Shown: piece by piece, positions 32,435 through 43,603 of the stretch
Layout: each line of letters begins with the position of its first letter
Position numbering within the stretch: the first letter of the stretch is position 1
Assembly: GCF_002874535.1 (NCBI RefSeq)
Contig: NZ_CP025025.1
Coordinates: forward strand, 1,101,526-1,165,525
DNA from: Mesobacillus jeotgali
GTDB taxonomy: Bacteria; Bacillota; Bacilli; Bacillales; Cytobacillaceae
DNA: 64,000 bases
Direction of reading: 5' to 3'
Notes under the pieces: generated by a model
Seen by the model: only the letters and a program-made list of their open reading frames with translations
The model's database searches: none
What the model was told of the DNA's origin: nothing
Program-made: the position numbers and the translations under genes

Positions 32435-35400
32435 GGATAAAAATATTAAGTCAATCTTAGTAATCGGTTCTGGCCCAATCATCATCGGCCAGGCCGCAGA
32501 ATTTGATTATGCTGGGACCCAGGCCTGCATCGCCTTGAAAGAGGAAGGCTATCGGGTGATCCTGGTAAACAATAACCCGGCAACCGTCATGACAGACCAT
32601 GTTTTTGCGGATGCAGTCTATTTTGAACCGATGACACCAGAAGGCGTAGAAAAAGTGATCAAGGTTGAAAAGCCGGATGGAATTTTAGGGACTCTTGGCG
32701 GCCAGGCAGGGTTAAATCTTGTGTTTAAGCTGAGTGAAGAGGGAATTCTCGAAAAGTACAATGTAAAAGTGCTTGGCACCTCGGTTGCAAGTATTAAACA
32801 AGGTGAAGACAGGGAAGCCTTCCGCAGCCTGATGCATGAGCTAAATGAACCAGTCCCGGAGAGTGAGATCGTCCAATTTGTTGAAGAGGCGGTGGTCTTT
32901 GCAAACAAAATCGGCTTTCCGTTAATTGTAAGGCCTGCTTACACACTTGGAGGCACAGGCGGTGGGATAGCTGAAACAATGGAAGAATTGATGTCTCTAG
33001 TTTCGGGCGGATTAAGTGAGAGTCCGATAAAGCAATGCCTGGTCGAAAGAAGCATTGCAGGCTATAAGGAAATCGAATACGAAATGATGCGTGATGCAGC
33101 TGGTACTTGCATCTCCATCTGCAATATGGAGAATATTGACCCAGTCGGCATCCATACAGGCGATTCCATTGTAGTAGCTCCATCACAGACACTTACGGAT
33201 CGAGAATACCAGATGCTCAGGACATCCGCCGTTAAAATCATTTCAGCTTTGGGCATCGTTGGAGGCTGCAACATCCAGTTCGCTCTCGATCCAAAGAGCA
33301 AAAATTACTTTTTGATTGAAGTGAACCCACGGGTCAGCAGATCTTCAGCGCTTGCATCAAAAGCGACAGGTTATCCAATCGCACGGATGGCAGCAAAGCT
33401 GGCAGTCGGATACAATCTTGCCGAGATCATAAACCCTGTGACAGGCACTACCTTTGCCAGCTATGAGCCATCGCTCGACTATGTAGTAGTGAAAATACCG
33501 AAATGGCCGTTTGAGCAATTCCCGCAAATCGACAGGAGCTTAGGGACGCAAATGAAGGCAACAGGGGAAGCGATGGCAATTGATCGGAGCTTTGAACGAG
33601 CCTTTAACAAAGCCGTCCGTTCACTGAACATAAAGACTCTTGATTTACGACTGCCGGCATTTGAAAAATATACTGTCGAACAGCTATATATATTGGCAGA
33701 AAAACAGACAGACCAGCGGATTTTTGCATTGCTCGAACTGCTGCGCCGGGGTGAGCAAATTGAGTATCTCCACGAAAAAACAAAAATAGATTTATTTTTC
33801 CTTCATAAATTCAAGTCTTTGACCGGCATTGAGAAGGATATTGAAGGACGCAAGATCGAAAACATTACAGCATTAGAATTAAGGTACCTGAAAGAAAAGG
33901 GATTCAGTGATTCCTACCTGGCAAAAGAGTGGAAGGTTAGTGAGAAAGCGGTCAGGGAGCTGCGAAAAAAGCACGGAATCACCCCTGTTTATAAAATGGT
34001 CGATACATGTGCTGCAGAATTTGAATCTGCTTCCAATTATTTTTACTCCAGCTATCTTGGGGAAAATGAGGCGACAGTTAGAAGCAGTAAACGAAAGGTG
34101 CTAGTGATTGGCAGCGGTCCAATCAGTATCGGTCAGGGAATTGAGTTTGATTATTGCAGTGTTCATGGCGTTTTTGCCCTTAAGGAAGAAAATGTAGAAA
34201 CAATCATGATCAATAATAATCCTGAAACCGTCAGCACTGATTTTACGATATCTGATCGATTGTATTTTGAGCCTATAACCCTGGAAGACATCATGAATGT
34301 GATTGAAATGGAAGGGATAGAGGAAGTCATTGTCCAGTTGGGTGGGCAGACTGCATTGAATCTGGCAAAAGAACTTGAAGAAGCTGGAGTCAAGCTTTTG
34401 GGAACGAGTTCAGCAACAATTGATTTGTTTGAAGACCGAGATCAATTTTACCAGCTTCTCGACAAGCTTCAAATTCCGCGTGTAAAGGGTGAAACAGCTG
34501 AGGACAAGTGTGAACTGCTTAGCGCTGTTGGGCGGTTAGGGTATCCAGTATTAATCCGGCCTTCGTATGTGATTGGCGGACTAAATATGGTGGTGATTCG
34601 AAACGAGCAGGAACTCAAAAATGCTCTTGAGGCAGGGAGTATTTCATATCCTATCCTGGTGGATCAATACCTTGAAGCAACTGAGGCAGAACTTGATCTT
34701 GCAGCTGATGGAGAGCATATCCTGATTCCAGCTATCATTGAGCACATCGAAAAAACAGGTGTCCATTCAGGGGACAGTTTTTGCATCATTCCTGCACAAA
34801 GCTTTCCAAATGAAACGAAGCAGCAGATGGCTGAGTATGCAAAGCGGATCGTGACTGAATTGAAGTATAAGGGATTAATGAACATCCAGTTCATTGTGAA
34901 GGGAAATGAAGTGTATCTGCTTGAAGTCAATCCACGATCCAGCAGGACAATGCCGATCGTCAGCAAGGTAGCCGGTGTTGAATTAGTCAAAAAAGCGACA
35001 AAAATATTGCTTGGGAAATATATTTTGTCGAAAGATGAAGTATTACTCGACTCTGATGCACAATACACATGCGTAAAACATCCTGTGTTTTCAAATTTTG
35101 CTTTAAAAGGACTGGATGCAAAGACAGGTCCGCAAATGATATCTACAGGGGAAGGCATCAGCATCGCATCGACACTTGAAGAAGCATTGAATAAGAGTTT
35201 CCATTCAATCAGCGGAAAAGCTGTCCAGGGAGCAGTCGCGTTTGCTGATAAAAACGAGTTATTGGAAGCTGGAAAGAAGCCAGCAAATTTAAATTTAATT
35301 CATATCGAAAAAGTAACCGACCATCAAAAAGTGGTAGCCCTGTATTGTCCTGGCACATCAGAGAGGGATATTTCTCTAAGAGAGTGGGCTGTAAAGAATC

Positions 35401-35528
35401 GAAAAATCGTACTGACCCAAAAAGAAACCCTACATGCATTGTTAAAAAGTGCATCAATTGAAAGTTGGAATGTCAACTCCCTGGATCAATGGTTGACAGA
35501 AACTAGTGAGGAAGTGATGGCAGAATGA
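32427..35528 (+). CDS. carB: Carbamoyl-phosphate synthase large subunit CarB (arginine-type)
   Basis: A 1033-aa synthetase with two homologous ATP-grasp halves (starts [11 protein letters not shown] and, about residue 555, [18 protein letters not shown]) and a C-terminal MGS-like domain. It makes carbamoyl phosphate from bicarbonate, ammonia and 2 ATP. The ATG at 32427 overlaps carA by 8 nt. The C-terminal domain after about residue 930 is short and divergent, in line with loss of UMP control in arginine-type enzymes (inference). Confidence 0.96.
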   Translation: MPKDKNIKSILVIGSGPIIIGQAAEFDYAGTQACIALKEEGYRVILVNNNPATVMTDHVFADAVYFEPMTPEGVEKVIKVEKPDGILGTLGGQAGLNLVFKLSEEGILEKYNVKVLGTSVASIKQGEDREAFRSLMHELNEPVPESEIVQFVEEAVVFANKIGFPLIVRPAYTLGGTGGGIAETMEELMSLVSGGLSESPIKQCLVERSIAGYKEIEYEMMRDAAGTCISICNMENIDPVGIHTGDSIVVAPSQTLTDREYQMLRTSAVKIISALGIVGGCNIQFALDPKSKNYFLIEVNPRVSRSSALASKATGYPIARMAAKLAVGYNLAEIINPVTGTTFASYEPSLDYVVVKIPKWPFEQFPQIDRSLGTQMKATGEAMAIDRSFERAFNKAVRSLNIKTLDLRLPAFEKYTVEQLYILAEKQTDQRIFALLELLRRGEQIEYLHEKTKIDLFFLHKFKSLTGIEKDIEGRKIENITALELRYLKEKGFSDSYLAKEWKVSEKAVRELRKKHGITPVYKMVDTCAAEFESASNYFYSSYLGENEATVRSSKRKVLVIGSGPISIGQGIEFDYCSVHGVFALKEENVETIMINNNPETVSTDFTISDRLYFEPITLEDIMNVIEMEGIEEVIVQLGGQTALNLAKELEEAGVKLLGTSSATIDLFEDRDQFYQLLDKLQIPRVKGETAEDKCELLSAVGRLGYPVLIRPSYVIGGLNMVVIRNEQELKNALEAGSISYPILVDQYLEATEAELDLAADGEHILIPAIIEHIEKTGVHSGDSFCIIPAQSFPNETKQQMAEYAKRIVTELKYKGLMNIQFIVKGNEVYLLEVNPRSSRTMPIVSKVAGVELVKKATKILLGKYILSKDEVLLDSDAQYTCVKHPVFSNFALKGLDAKTGPQMISTGEGISIASTLEEALNKSFHSISGKAVQGAVAFADKNELLEAGKKPANLNLIHIEKVTDHQKVVALYCPGTSERDISLREWAVKNRKIVLTQKETLHALLKSASIESWNVNSLDQWLTETSEEVMAE

Positions 35529-36481
35529 CAGCGCTACAGCAGATTAATATTGATCTAAAGGGCAAAGACTTGTTAACTCTGGCAGATTTGCAACCAGAGG
35601 AAATTTTAACATTGTTAGAAAAGGCAGTGGTCTTAAAGGAAAAAACATTAAAAAAACAATTCGACCAGCCACTTAAAGGGAAAATACTTGGAATGATCTT
35701 CGACAAGTCGTCAACGCGTACGAGAGTATCTTTTGAGGTAGGAATGATTCAGCTTGGAGGAAGCGCACTTTATTTAAATGGCAACGATCTTCAGCTCGGG
35801 CGAGGTGAATCGGTAGCAGACACAGCCCAAGTTCTTTCACAATATCTTGACGGGATTATGATCAGAACCTTCTCGCACAAGTCAGTCGAGGAATTGGCCG
35901 ATCATGCCGACATTCCGGTCATCAACGGTCTGACCGATTTGTACCATCCTTGCCAGGCACTTGCAGACCTTCTGACGATTTATGAACAAAAGGGGAAGTT
36001 GAAAGGCCTCAAGCTTGCTTACATTGGTGATGGAAACAATGTCGCCCATTCATTGATGATCTCCTGCACAAAAGTCGGGATGGATGTATCTATTGCTTCT
36101 CCAAAAGGATACTTCCCTGATGAGACGATAACAGCTCGCTGTGAAGACTTTGCAAGGCAGAGTGGTGCAAATTTGGTCATTACACAATCTCCTCAAGAAG
36201 CCGTTAAAAACGCAGATATTATCTATACGGATGTGTGGACCAGTATGGGCCAGGAGCTCGAAAATGAACAAAGGTTACAGGATTTTCATGAATACCAGGT
36301 GAATGAAGCATTACTCCAAGAAGCAAATGAAGACTACCTGTTCATGCACTGTCTTCCCGCACACCGAGGCGAGGAGGTAACAGCAGAAGTCATCGACGGT
36401 GCGCACTCCGTCGTATTCGAACAGGCAGGAAACCGGCTTCATGCCCAGAAAGCATTGCTTGTTGAGTTATTGAAGGATTAA
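35525..36481 (+). CDS. argF: Ornithine carbamoyltransferase ArgF
   Basis: A 318-aa enzyme joining ornithine and carbamoyl phosphate to citrulline. The carbamoyl-phosphate motif [12 protein letters not shown] and ornithine motif [11 protein letters not shown] are present. Its ATG overlaps the carB TGA (ATGA), so it is coupled. Last gene of the operon; a long 52-bp repeat array follows. Confidence 0.97.
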   Translation: MTALQQINIDLKGKDLLTLADLQPEEILTLLEKAVVLKEKTLKKQFDQPLKGKILGMIFDKSSTRTRVSFEVGMIQLGGSALYLNGNDLQLGRGESVADTAQVLSQYLDGIMIRTFSHKSVEELADHADIPVINGLTDLYHPCQALADLLTIYEQKGKLKGLKLAYIGDGNNVAHSLMISCTKVGMDVSIASPKGYFPDETITARCEDFARQSGANLVITQSPQEAVKNADIIYTDVWTSMGQELENEQRLQDFHEYQVNEALLQEANEDYLFMHCLPAHRGEEVTAEVIDGAHSVVFEQAGNRLHAQKALLVELLKD

Positions 36482-36550
36482 GTGACTGGAGCAAATGCCT
36501 AGGTTAAAAATAAAGACAGAATCCTGAGCAGTTTTGCTACAAGGTCATAG

Positions 36551-37030
36551 GTGGAAAAAGGTCATATAGAAATGTTCTATGTGCCCGAAACGGTGGGCGT
36601 AGGCGGGAAAAGGTCAAATAGAAATGTTCTATGTGCCCGAAACGATGGCCAGAGGAGGGAAAAGGTTAAATAGAAGTGTTCTATGTGCCCGAATTGGTGG
36701 CTGGAGGCGGGAAAAGGTCAAATAGAAAGGTTCTATGTGCCCGAAACGATGGCCGGAGGTGGAAAAAGGTCAAATAGAAAGGTTCTATGTGCCCGAATCA
36801 GTGGGCGTAGGTGGGAAAAGGTCAAATAGAAATGTTCTATGTGCCCGAAACGATGGCCGGAGGTGGAAAAAGGTCAAATAGAAAGGTTCTATGTGCCCGA
36901 ATCGGTTGGCGTAGGTGGGAAAAGGTCAAATAGAAATGTTCTATGTGCCCAAAACGATGGCCAGAGGTGGAAAAAGGTCCTATAGAAAGATTCTATAAGC
37001 CCGAATAAGTGGTCCAGGCACAAAAAGATC
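36551..37030. repeat. Array 3: nine units of 52 bp (TTCTATGTGCCC family) with 104-bp alternation
   Basis: TTCTAT words at 36575, 36627, 36679, 36731, 36783, 36835, 36887, 36939 and 36991: eight spacings, all exactly 52 bp. Each unit has a 27-bp dyad from GGTCAAATAGAA to TTCTATGTGCCC (10 of 13 pairs). Linkers alternate between ACGATGGCC and GTGGGCGTAGG-like types. It lies between the convergent argF and uppP genes. Confidence 0.96.
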
Positions 37031-37111
37031 CTTTAGAAGGGTTTTGAACTGTCCAATTGAGTATCCAGGATTCAAAAAGGCAAAATGGAGGACATTCCAT
37101 ATTTAAAAACG

Positions 37112-37143
37112 CAAAAACCGGCTGTTGAATCAGCCGGTTTTTG
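37112..37143. terminator. Bidirectional terminator between array 3 and uppP
   Basis: A perfect 13-bp stem CAAAAACCGGCTG / CAGCCGGTTTTTG with a 6-nt loop. Confidence 0.93.
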
Positions 37144-37147
37144 TGTA

Positions 37148-37960
37148 TTAAGAGAAGATAAGGACAAGTGGTCCTACTATGAAGCAGTAAATTGCAAAGT
37201 ATTTCAGGTTTCCACGCGCCATGATATTCATGAACCATTTTAATGAAAAGTAAGAAGCAATAAGTGATGCGATGAATGCGAAAATATATGGCACAGCTAG
37301 TTCCCCGAGTCGCTCATCAAGTAAGAGATCAGAAAATCCGAGAATCATTCCGCCGAAACTAACTGGAATATAAAGCAGGAAAGAGTACCTAAGAGCCGTT
37401 TCCTGTTTCATACCAAGACTCATCGCTGCAACAATGGTAGCTCCGGAACGGCTAATGCCAGGAATCAGGGCTACTGCTTGTGCCAGTCCGACAATGATGG
37501 CATCTTTGAAACTTAAATCTCCGTCATTTTTGCGTCCGCGCATATTTCTGATTAGCCAAAGCGCAATGCCAGTCACTATAAGTGTTACGCCGACAGTCTT
37601 AATATGGGACAATTCTTTTTCGATAAAATCTCCGAATAGAATTCCAATGACACCAGCAGGAATTGTTCCGACAATCAAATAAATGATGAACATGAAATCT
37701 GGCTTGGCGTCAGAGTCTTTAGTTTTAAGATATGCAATCCCGTTAACAATTAACCGGATGATATCGGCTCTATAGATTAACAAAACAGCGAATAGGGAAG
37801 CTGTATTCATTAAAAGGGCAAAACTTAATCCTTCAATTTTTAACCGGAAAAAATGTTCTGCGATCTCAAGATGCCCGCTTGATGAAACAGGAATCGGCTC
37901 GGTGATTCCCTGGAACAGCCCAAGAAATATGTATTTTAACAATTCGTAAAAATAATCCAT
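37148..37960 (-). CDS. uppP: Undecaprenyl-diphosphate phosphatase UppP (BacA family)
   Basis: A 270-aa polytopic membrane protein with about eight helices. The two BacA motifs, [15 protein letters not shown] and [11 protein letters not shown], carry the catalytic Glu/Ser/Arg residues. It recycles the lipid carrier for cell-wall synthesis and can give bacitracin resistance. GGAGG precedes the ATG, at a longer than usual distance of about 12 nt. Confidence 0.93.
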   Translation of the reverse strand: MDYFYELLKYIFLGLFQGITEPIPVSSSGHLEIAEHFFRLKIEGLSFALLMNTASLFAVLLIYRADIIRLIVNGIAYLKTKDSDAKPDFMFIIYLIVGTIPAGVIGILFGDFIEKELSHIKTVGVTLIVTGIALWLIRNMRGRKNDGDLSFKDAIIVGLAQAVALIPGISRSGATIVAAMSLGMKQETALRYSFLLYIPVSFGGMILGFSDLLLDERLGELAVPYIFAFIASLIASYFSLKWFMNIMARGNLKYFAIYCFIVGPLVLIFS

Positions 37961-38013
37961 ATCGTTTTGAATCCTCCGTTTTATATAAGCTAAACTAATA
38001 TATTATTTCCACC

Positions 38014-38262
38014 TTGAGAATTGTCCAGCTCCAGCGCCTAGCCCCTCGAGTCGCTTGTCTAGTGTCGCCTCCTAGAAACTCCAAAACTTCAACTCCGCCG
38101 GCAGAAGCAAAAAGCGCTTCTTTGTCGGAGTCTCCAGTTTCTGCGTTTCTGGACAGTCGGCTATACTTTTCGATTTCGGTCCTGCCAATGAAGTCAAAGA
38201 ACGACTTCACTGGCAGGACCTCCATCGCTTGTCGGGGCTGACCAAGGCGCTTCCGCTTTTCT
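38014..38262 (+). repeat. Structured intergenic repeat, copy C
   Basis: Starts TTGAGAATTGTCCAGCTCC and ends GTCGGGGCTGACCAAGGCGC. It carries a CTCCGCCGGCAGAAGC-type hairpin module with a mutated right arm and a CCTGCCA...TGGCAGG hairpin around GAAGTC-AAAGAAC-GACTTC. It lies between uppP and yjzC. Confidence 0.85.
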
Positions 38263-38386
38263 TTTCTCATACACACTAATGTACCGTATAACCCTTTTTT
38301 TTGGAAGGATAAAATATGCATAAATACTTTATTTGAATCAGTAAATAATATAATTGCCGGAATACTTTAATGAAGGAGGAAGGCAA

Positions 38387-38569
38387 ATGGGTCAAAGTCA
38401 TCAGTTCCGTGCCGGACAAAAGGCACCGAATAATGGTATTTACATTGAAATTGGCGAAACAGGCAGCAATGTCAACAATCCGCAGAAAATCAAGCTTAAA
38501 GCTGGGGACCGTTTTCCGGAAAACTCCAACCATAACCGCCACTGGACTTACATGCCAAAGTTCAAATAA
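38387..38569 (+). CDS. yjzC: YjzC-like small protein
   Basis: A 60-aa basic, soluble protein (MGQSHQFRAGQKAPNNG...). It matches the B. subtilis YjzC family; function unknown. GAAGGAGGAA precedes the ATG. A short hairpin ends the transcript before clpB. Confidence 0.9.
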   Translation: MGQSHQFRAGQKAPNNGIYIEIGETGSNVNNPQKIKLKAGDRFPENSNHNRHWTYMPKFK

Positions 38570-38631
38570 GCTGTATCACACTCAACAGGACGAGAGCTAA
38601 TCGAGGGTGAAATCCATTCTGCTTTTTTCTT

Positions 38632-38656
38632 AAGCCATCCAATGCGGATGGCTTTA
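38632..38656 (+). terminator. Terminator after yjzC
   Basis: A 9-bp stem AAGCCATCC / GGATGGCTT with a 5-nt loop; only a weak T-run follows. Confidence 0.65.
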
Positions 38657-38689
38657 CTAATTGGGAATTTTTATTATAATATAATTAAA

Positions 38690-38706
38690 GGTCAAAAAAG
38701 GTCAAA
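38690..38706 (+). promoter_or_regulatory. CtsR operator of clpB
   Basis: A perfect tandem heptad GGTCAAA-AAA-GGTCAAA, the CtsR heat-shock repressor site. It lies just after a -10 TATAAT (38675-38680) and overlaps the region before the ribosome site, so CtsR would block transcription until heat or protein stress. Confidence 0.9.
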
Positions 38707-38719
38707 GGAGTGGTTGGGC

Positions 38720-41320
38720 ATGGATTTGAATAAAATGACTGAAAGCTTGCAAAATGCCTTTGTATCAGCCCAGACCCTGGCTGTTCAATATAATCACCAG
38801 GAAGTAGATGATGTGCACTTGATGCTTGGCCTGCATGAACAGGATGGCAATCTGGCCGAAACTCTGCTTGCTGGAATCGGACTGAATCTAGATCATTATA
38901 TAGAAGAATTAAACCATATCCTGTCAAAGAAGCCGCAAGTTTCTGGTAGCGGGGCAGAACAGGGTAAATTATATATTACGGCAACTCTGCAGAAGGTTTT
39001 GGCACAGGCAGAAAAGGAAATGAAACAGTTCGAGGATGACTTTTTGTCTGTAGAACATGTTTTGTTATCTTTACTTGATATACCGAGCTCAGAAGCAGGG
39101 GCAGCTTTAAAAAAATTAAATGTTAGCAGAGAAAAATTATTAACAAGAATCAAAGAGGTTAGGGGGAACCAGAGAGTGACTTCACAAAACCCAGAAGCTA
39201 CTTATGAAGTGTTAAAAAAGTATGGCCGCGACCTTGTTGAGGAAGTCCGTGCGGGAAAGGTTGACCCGGTAATCGGCAGGGATAGTGAAATTCGAAATGT
39301 CATCCGCATCCTGTCAAGGAAGACAAAAAACAACCCAGTTTTAATCGGGGAGCCAGGCGTAGGCAAGACAGCTATTGTTGAAGGACTGGCACAGAGGATC
39401 GTTCGAAGGGATGTTCCGGAAGGCCTGAAGGATAAGACGGTCTTTGCACTGGACATGAGCGCTCTGATAGCTGGTGCTAAGTTCCGTGGCGAATTTGAGG
39501 AGAGACTGAAAGCAGTATTAAATGAAGTGAAAAAAAGTGAAGGGAAAATCCTCTTGTTCATCGATGAGCTCCATACCATTGTTGGCGCAGGTAAAACTGA
39601 AGGAGCAATGGATGCCGGGAATATGCTGAAACCAATGCTTGCTCGTGGAGAACTGCATTGCATCGGGGCAACGACACTTGATGAGCATCGCAAGTATATC
39701 GAAAAGGATCCAGCGCTGGAAAGAAGATTCCAGCAGGTACTTGTGCAGGAGCCAGATGTCGAGGATACTGTATCAATTTTACGAGGATTGAAGGAGAGGT
39801 TTGAAATCCACCATGGAGTGAATATCCATGACCGTGCGCTGGTTGCTGCCGCTACATTATCAGATCGTTACATCACAGACAGATTTTTGCCAGATAAGGC
39901 GATTGACCTCGTAGATGAAGCGTGCGCGATGATCCGTACAGAAATTGACTCAATGCCGACTGAGCTTGATGAAGTGACTAGAAGGGTCATGCAGTTAGAA
40001 ATTGAAGAAGCTGCGTTAACTAAGGAAAAAGATGATGCAAGCCAAGTGCGCCTTGAAACTCTGCGTAAGGAGCTTGCTAACTTGAGGGAAAAAGCAAATA
40101 TAATGAAGTCAAGGTGGCAGAAAGAAAAAGAAGGCATCCAAAAGGTCCAGGAACAGCGTGAGCTGCTGGAAAGACTTCGTCGAGAGCTGGAAAAAGCAGA
40201 AAATGACTATGATTTAAATAAGGCTGCTGAACTTAGGCATGGCCGTATACCTTCTCTTGAAAAAGAACTCAAGGCACTTGAGCAGGAGGTTAGCAAAAAT
40301 GAAGGAGAGAGGCTCCTTCGCGAAGAAGTAACTGAAGAGGAGATTGCGTCAATTGTCTCCAGATGGACAGGCATACCAGTGATGAAGCTTGTTGAAGGTG
40401 AACGCGAAAAGCTTCTCAAGCTAGAAAGCATTCTTCATGAACGGGTTGTTGGACAGGATGAAGCTGTTTCACTTGTATCCGATGCTGTCCTCAGAGCTAG
40501 AGCTGGCATCAAGGATCCGAACAGGCCAATTGGGTCTTTCATTTTCCTAGGTCCTACCGGAGTAGGTAAAACAGAACTGGCCAAAACGCTTGCTCAGTCT
40601 TTGTTTGACAGTGAAGAACATATCATTCGAATTGACATGTCTGAGTATATGGAAAAACATGCAGTATCAAGGCTGATTGGGGCACCTCCTGGATATGTAG
40701 GTTATGAGGAAGGCGGCCAGCTGACAGAAGCGGTCAGAAGGAATCCATATTCGGTCATCCTCCTTGATGAAGTGGAGAAAGCACATCCAGAAGTGTTCAA
40801 TATCTTATTGCAGATGCTGGATGATGGCCGGGTAACGGACTCACAAGGGAGAATGGTCGACTTTAAGAATACTGTCATTATTATGACATCCAATATTGGC
40901 TCCCATCACTTGCTAGACCGGCAGGGTGGAGGCGATGAAATCCCTTCTGAAACCAGGGATCTAGTAATGGCCCAGCTTCGTGGCCATTTCCGTCCGGAAT
41001 TTCTGAATCGTGTGGACGAAATCATCCTTTTCAAGCCTCTGGCATTAAAAGAGATCAAAATGATCGTCGGAAAATTAGTAAAGACTTTGCAGTCAAGGCT
41101 CGCAGACCAGCAAATCCAGCTGTCAATCACCGATGAAGCAAAAGCGTTCTTGGCTGAACAAGGATTCGATCCCGTATACGGCGCTAGGCCGCTTAAGAGA
41201 TTTATCCAGAGGAGCGTAGAAACAAAGCTCGCCCGGGAAATCATTGCAGGCAGGATCAAAGAGAAGAGCCAGGTGGAAATTGGCGTAGAAAATGGAGATA
41301 TATCCTTGAGTGTAAAGTAA
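38720..41320 (+). CDS. clpB: ATP-dependent disaggregase ClpB
   Basis: An 866-aa Hsp100 chaperone that pulls proteins out of aggregates with DnaK. Domains in order: Clp N-domain (about 1-145), AAA+ 1 with GEPGVGKT (about 210) and Walker [13 protein letters not shown], a coiled-coil middle domain (about 400-530, which sets it apart from ClpC/ClpA), AAA+ 2 with GPTGVGKTE (about 610) and [14 protein letters not shown], and a small C-terminal domain. The ATG at 38720 follows AAAGGAG. B. subtilis lacks clpB; here it is inserted between yjzC and yjzD under CtsR. Confidence 0.97.
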   Translation: MDLNKMTESLQNAFVSAQTLAVQYNHQEVDDVHLMLGLHEQDGNLAETLLAGIGLNLDHYIEELNHILSKKPQVSGSGAEQGKLYITATLQKVLAQAEKEMKQFEDDFLSVEHVLLSLLDIPSSEAGAALKKLNVSREKLLTRIKEVRGNQRVTSQNPEATYEVLKKYGRDLVEEVRAGKVDPVIGRDSEIRNVIRILSRKTKNNPVLIGEPGVGKTAIVEGLAQRIVRRDVPEGLKDKTVFALDMSALIAGAKFRGEFEERLKAVLNEVKKSEGKILLFIDELHTIVGAGKTEGAMDAGNMLKPMLARGELHCIGATTLDEHRKYIEKDPALERRFQQVLVQEPDVEDTVSILRGLKERFEIHHGVNIHDRALVAAATLSDRYITDRFLPDKAIDLVDEACAMIRTEIDSMPTELDEVTRRVMQLEIEEAALTKEKDDASQVRLETLRKELANLREKANIMKSRWQKEKEGIQKVQEQRELLERLRRELEKAENDYDLNKAAELRHGRIPSLEKELKALEQEVSKNEGERLLREEVTEEEIASIVSRWTGIPVMKLVEGEREKLLKLESILHERVVGQDEAVSLVSDAVLRARAGIKDPNRPIGSFIFLGPTGVGKTELAKTLAQSLFDSEEHIIRIDMSEYMEKHAVSRLIGAPPGYVGYEEGGQLTEAVRRNPYSVILLDEVEKAHPEVFNILLQMLDDGRVTDSQGRMVDFKNTVIIMTSNIGSHHLLDRQGGGDEIPSETRDLVMAQLRGHFRPEFLNRVDEIILFKPLALKEIKMIVGKLVKTLQSRLADQQIQLSITDEAKAFLAEQGFDPVYGARPLKRFIQRSVETKLAREIIAGRIKEKSQVEIGVENGDISLSVK

Positions 41321-41340
41321 GCGGCTTACTAACAAAGAAA

Positions 41341-41367
41341 AAAAGTCATCCGGTCGGATGACTTTTT
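41341..41367. terminator. Bidirectional terminator between clpB and yjzD
   Basis: An 11-bp stem AAAGTCATCCG / CGGATGACTTT with flanking A/T runs. Confidence 0.92.
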
Positions 41368-41376
41368 TTATGTACT

Positions 41377-41565
41377 TTAATGACCATGCTTCTCTTCAGA
41401 TCCATTTGGAAGAACTGCCGGAATCACAAGGATTATGACTGTTGCCACAACCGCAAGGATCGTACTTTGAGCTAAGTCCAATCCAACGCCGATCATCGCG
41501 CCAGCTACGTAATTAAGCATTAGAACCAGGAGGAAAGTCCAGAGTAAAGTCCAGAAATATTTCAC
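41377..41565 (-). CDS. yjzD: YjzD-like small membrane protein (DUF2929)
   Basis: A 62-aa protein with two membrane helices (about 5-27 and 34-53) and a polar tail (SEEKHGH). It resembles YjzD/DUF2929 of Bacillus; function unknown. The start is GTG at 41565, supported by GAGGTG 7 nt upstream; a GTG three codons earlier would overlap the site. Confidence 0.83.
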   Translation of the reverse strand: MKYFWTLLWTFLLVLMLNYVAGAMIGVGLDLAQSTILAVVATVIILVIPAVLPNGSEEKHGH

Positions 41566-41826
41566 GATTTTCACCTCTTACATTATTAAATCTTTTCTCA
41601 TCTTACCATAAGCCATATAAATTATAAATGAATTTTAAATAAAATGAAAAGCGTTTTCATAGTACACCTCTATTTTACAAAAACCTGGTAAAATTAATAT
41701 ATCGGACTTATGGAGATTTGAACACCGTGAGAAGGGATAAATATGGAAAAATGGGCAAATCCCCTTTCATTTCCTGTTAAATTACATACAGTAATATGAA
41801 TAATCTGTAGAGAAGGGGTTGGTAAG

Positions 41827-42564
41827 ATGGAGAGCCGGAACTTTAAACTGGATACCGAATGGAATGTCATCCATTATCCTGAAAGGCCAAATGGTTTCGG
41901 TATCCTGACGATTGGAGATGAAAGGCATTTTGTGAACAGCGAAAGCAGCTTCTGGATGCAGAATGAAGGTAAACGTTCACTGTTGAACATACTGAAAAAT
42001 GAAGGGTATACTGTCTTTTATTCAAATTTATATGGAAGACATTGGGGGAGTGAGAAGGCTGTCGAGTTAACCATGAGACTGTGCAGCCATATCGTCCGTA
42101 ATGAAATATTGAATACTTCTTTCCATGTAGTGGCTGAGGGGATGGGGGCACTTGTTGCCTTAAAACTTTTAGCGCATGGTGATTCAAAAATCAGAAGCCT
42201 GGTCTTGATCAATCCAATCCTCTCTCTGAGTGATCACTTGGAGCAGGAAAAAGAGAATAAGTTTTTTTATAAAAAGCTTGTCGCAGAACTAGAAGCTGCA
42301 TATGAAACCGAGATTAGCAAGCTCCTTGAGAGTTTCAATGATAGCTCTTCGAGTCCTGCTTTCAATAAAGAAACGCCTGTGAAAATCATACATGTATTAA
42401 CAGGAAACAGAGCATATAAGCAGTCAAGTATCATTAAGGAACTTTCAGTTGATTGGGAAAGAGCTGAGCTCCCGGTTACCGTAAGTTATGTACTTCCTGA
42501 AAAAGTGCTTCAAGTAGGAAGCCAAATCGTACAATTTTTTACAAAATATGAGCAAGTCCTATAA
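41827..42564 (+). CDS. yjaU: YjaU-like alpha/beta-hydrolase-fold protein, nucleophile missing
   Basis: A 245-aa protein with an alpha/beta hydrolase-like layout. Where active members have Gly-X-Ser-X-Gly, it reads VVAEGMGALVAL, so the serine is replaced by Gly and classical esterase activity is unlikely. It occupies the position of B. subtilis yjaU before yjaV and med. AGAAGGGG precedes the ATG. Function unknown. Confidence 0.8.
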   Translation: MESRNFKLDTEWNVIHYPERPNGFGILTIGDERHFVNSESSFWMQNEGKRSLLNILKNEGYTVFYSNLYGRHWGSEKAVELTMRLCSHIVRNEILNTSFHVVAEGMGALVALKLLAHGDSKIRSLVLINPILSLSDHLEQEKENKFFYKKLVAELEAAYETEISKLLESFNDSSSSPAFNKETPVKIIHVLTGNRAYKQSSIIKELSVDWERAELPVTVSYVLPEKVLQVGSQIVQFFTKYEQVL

Positions 42565-42632
42565 CTCCCTGCAAATATTTTCAGTTTTAGATTCATAGGA
42601 TACAAGAGAGTATTTGCAAGGAGGAGTTCATT

Positions 42633-43460
42633 ATGGAAAGGGCAACGATTCTCGGAGTATATGATTTTATAGGATATAGTCTGTGCCGTCATATGCTTGA
42701 TCTGGGCGTAGAGATAGATGGAATTCATCAGTCAGGAAACATAGATGATTATTTTACAGAAGAAAAACGTCTCGAAATCGGCAGGAATGCTAACTTCTCA
42801 GAGATCAGTCTGCAAGATTGGGAAGCTGAGCAGGCAGAAGGGTTTCTGTTCGTGACTTTGTTTGAGTCGCTGCAGACTCGGAATGGTACAGATGATTTAT
42901 TGAAAGCACTCATCAGCAAATTAGAAGACCGTCATTTGAATAAGCTGCCGACAGCTGTTATTCTGCCTGCATATTTTGCCGAGGAAAACATGGATTTTAG
43001 AGAGGTAGAAACAAAAATTAGCACCTATATAAAAAATAGGAAATCCACACTTCTAACAATTTATTTGCCGACTATTTATGGTCCCTGGCAGCCGGAGGAG
43101 TGTTTTTTCCAGCAAGTGATCTTTCATTCTTCAAGTAATCGCAGGAAGCTTCCTGATATTAGCAAATGGGAGTGGACGCATGATTGCTTGTATATAGATG
43201 ATGCTGTTAAAACTATAAAGGAAATGGCTGAATCAGGACAACAGGGCCAGTATATACTATCAAGTGGTGAAAAGGACAGATGGCTGAAGTGTGCCGAGGA
43301 GCTGATGGGCCAGGATGCGGCAAAACTTAGGAACGAGGTTGCAGCACCGGTAATAAAAGGAACAATTGAAGTCAGGACATTAGGACAAAATGAGCAAATC
43401 TGCAAGGGATTTAGAAAGCAAAAGGAGCATTTTACCCGGATTCAGGACAGCAGAGTCTAA
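42633..43460 (+). CDS. yjaV: YjaV-like NAD(P)-binding (extended SDR-like) protein
   Basis: A 275-aa protein with a degenerate Rossmann start (ATILGVYDFIGYSLCRHML) and an epimerase-like TIYLPTIYGPWQPE segment. The usual YxxxK pair is not evident, so it may bind a nucleotide without the standard reaction. It follows yjaU by 68 bp with GGAGG before the ATG. Position and length match yjaV of B. subtilis. Function unknown. Confidence 0.8.
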   Translation: MERATILGVYDFIGYSLCRHMLDLGVEIDGIHQSGNIDDYFTEEKRLEIGRNANFSEISLQDWEAEQAEGFLFVTLFESLQTRNGTDDLLKALISKLEDRHLNKLPTAVILPAYFAEENMDFREVETKISTYIKNRKSTLLTIYLPTIYGPWQPEECFFQQVIFHSSSNRRKLPDISKWEWTHDCLYIDDAVKTIKEMAESGQQGQYILSSGEKDRWLKCAEELMGQDAAKLRNEVAAPVIKGTIEVRTLGQNEQICKGFRKQKEHFTRIQDSRV

Positions 43461-43603
43461 GCGAATTTCGATAAACCACTTTTCAAAGTGATACTCCAGA
43501 GAGTAAAATGGTAAAAGATTCTTTTAATCGGTTCCATTTTAATAAAGCGAACACTGAATGATTTTAAGGATTTGCACAGTGGCGCATAAAGGAGATGCAT
43601 CGG

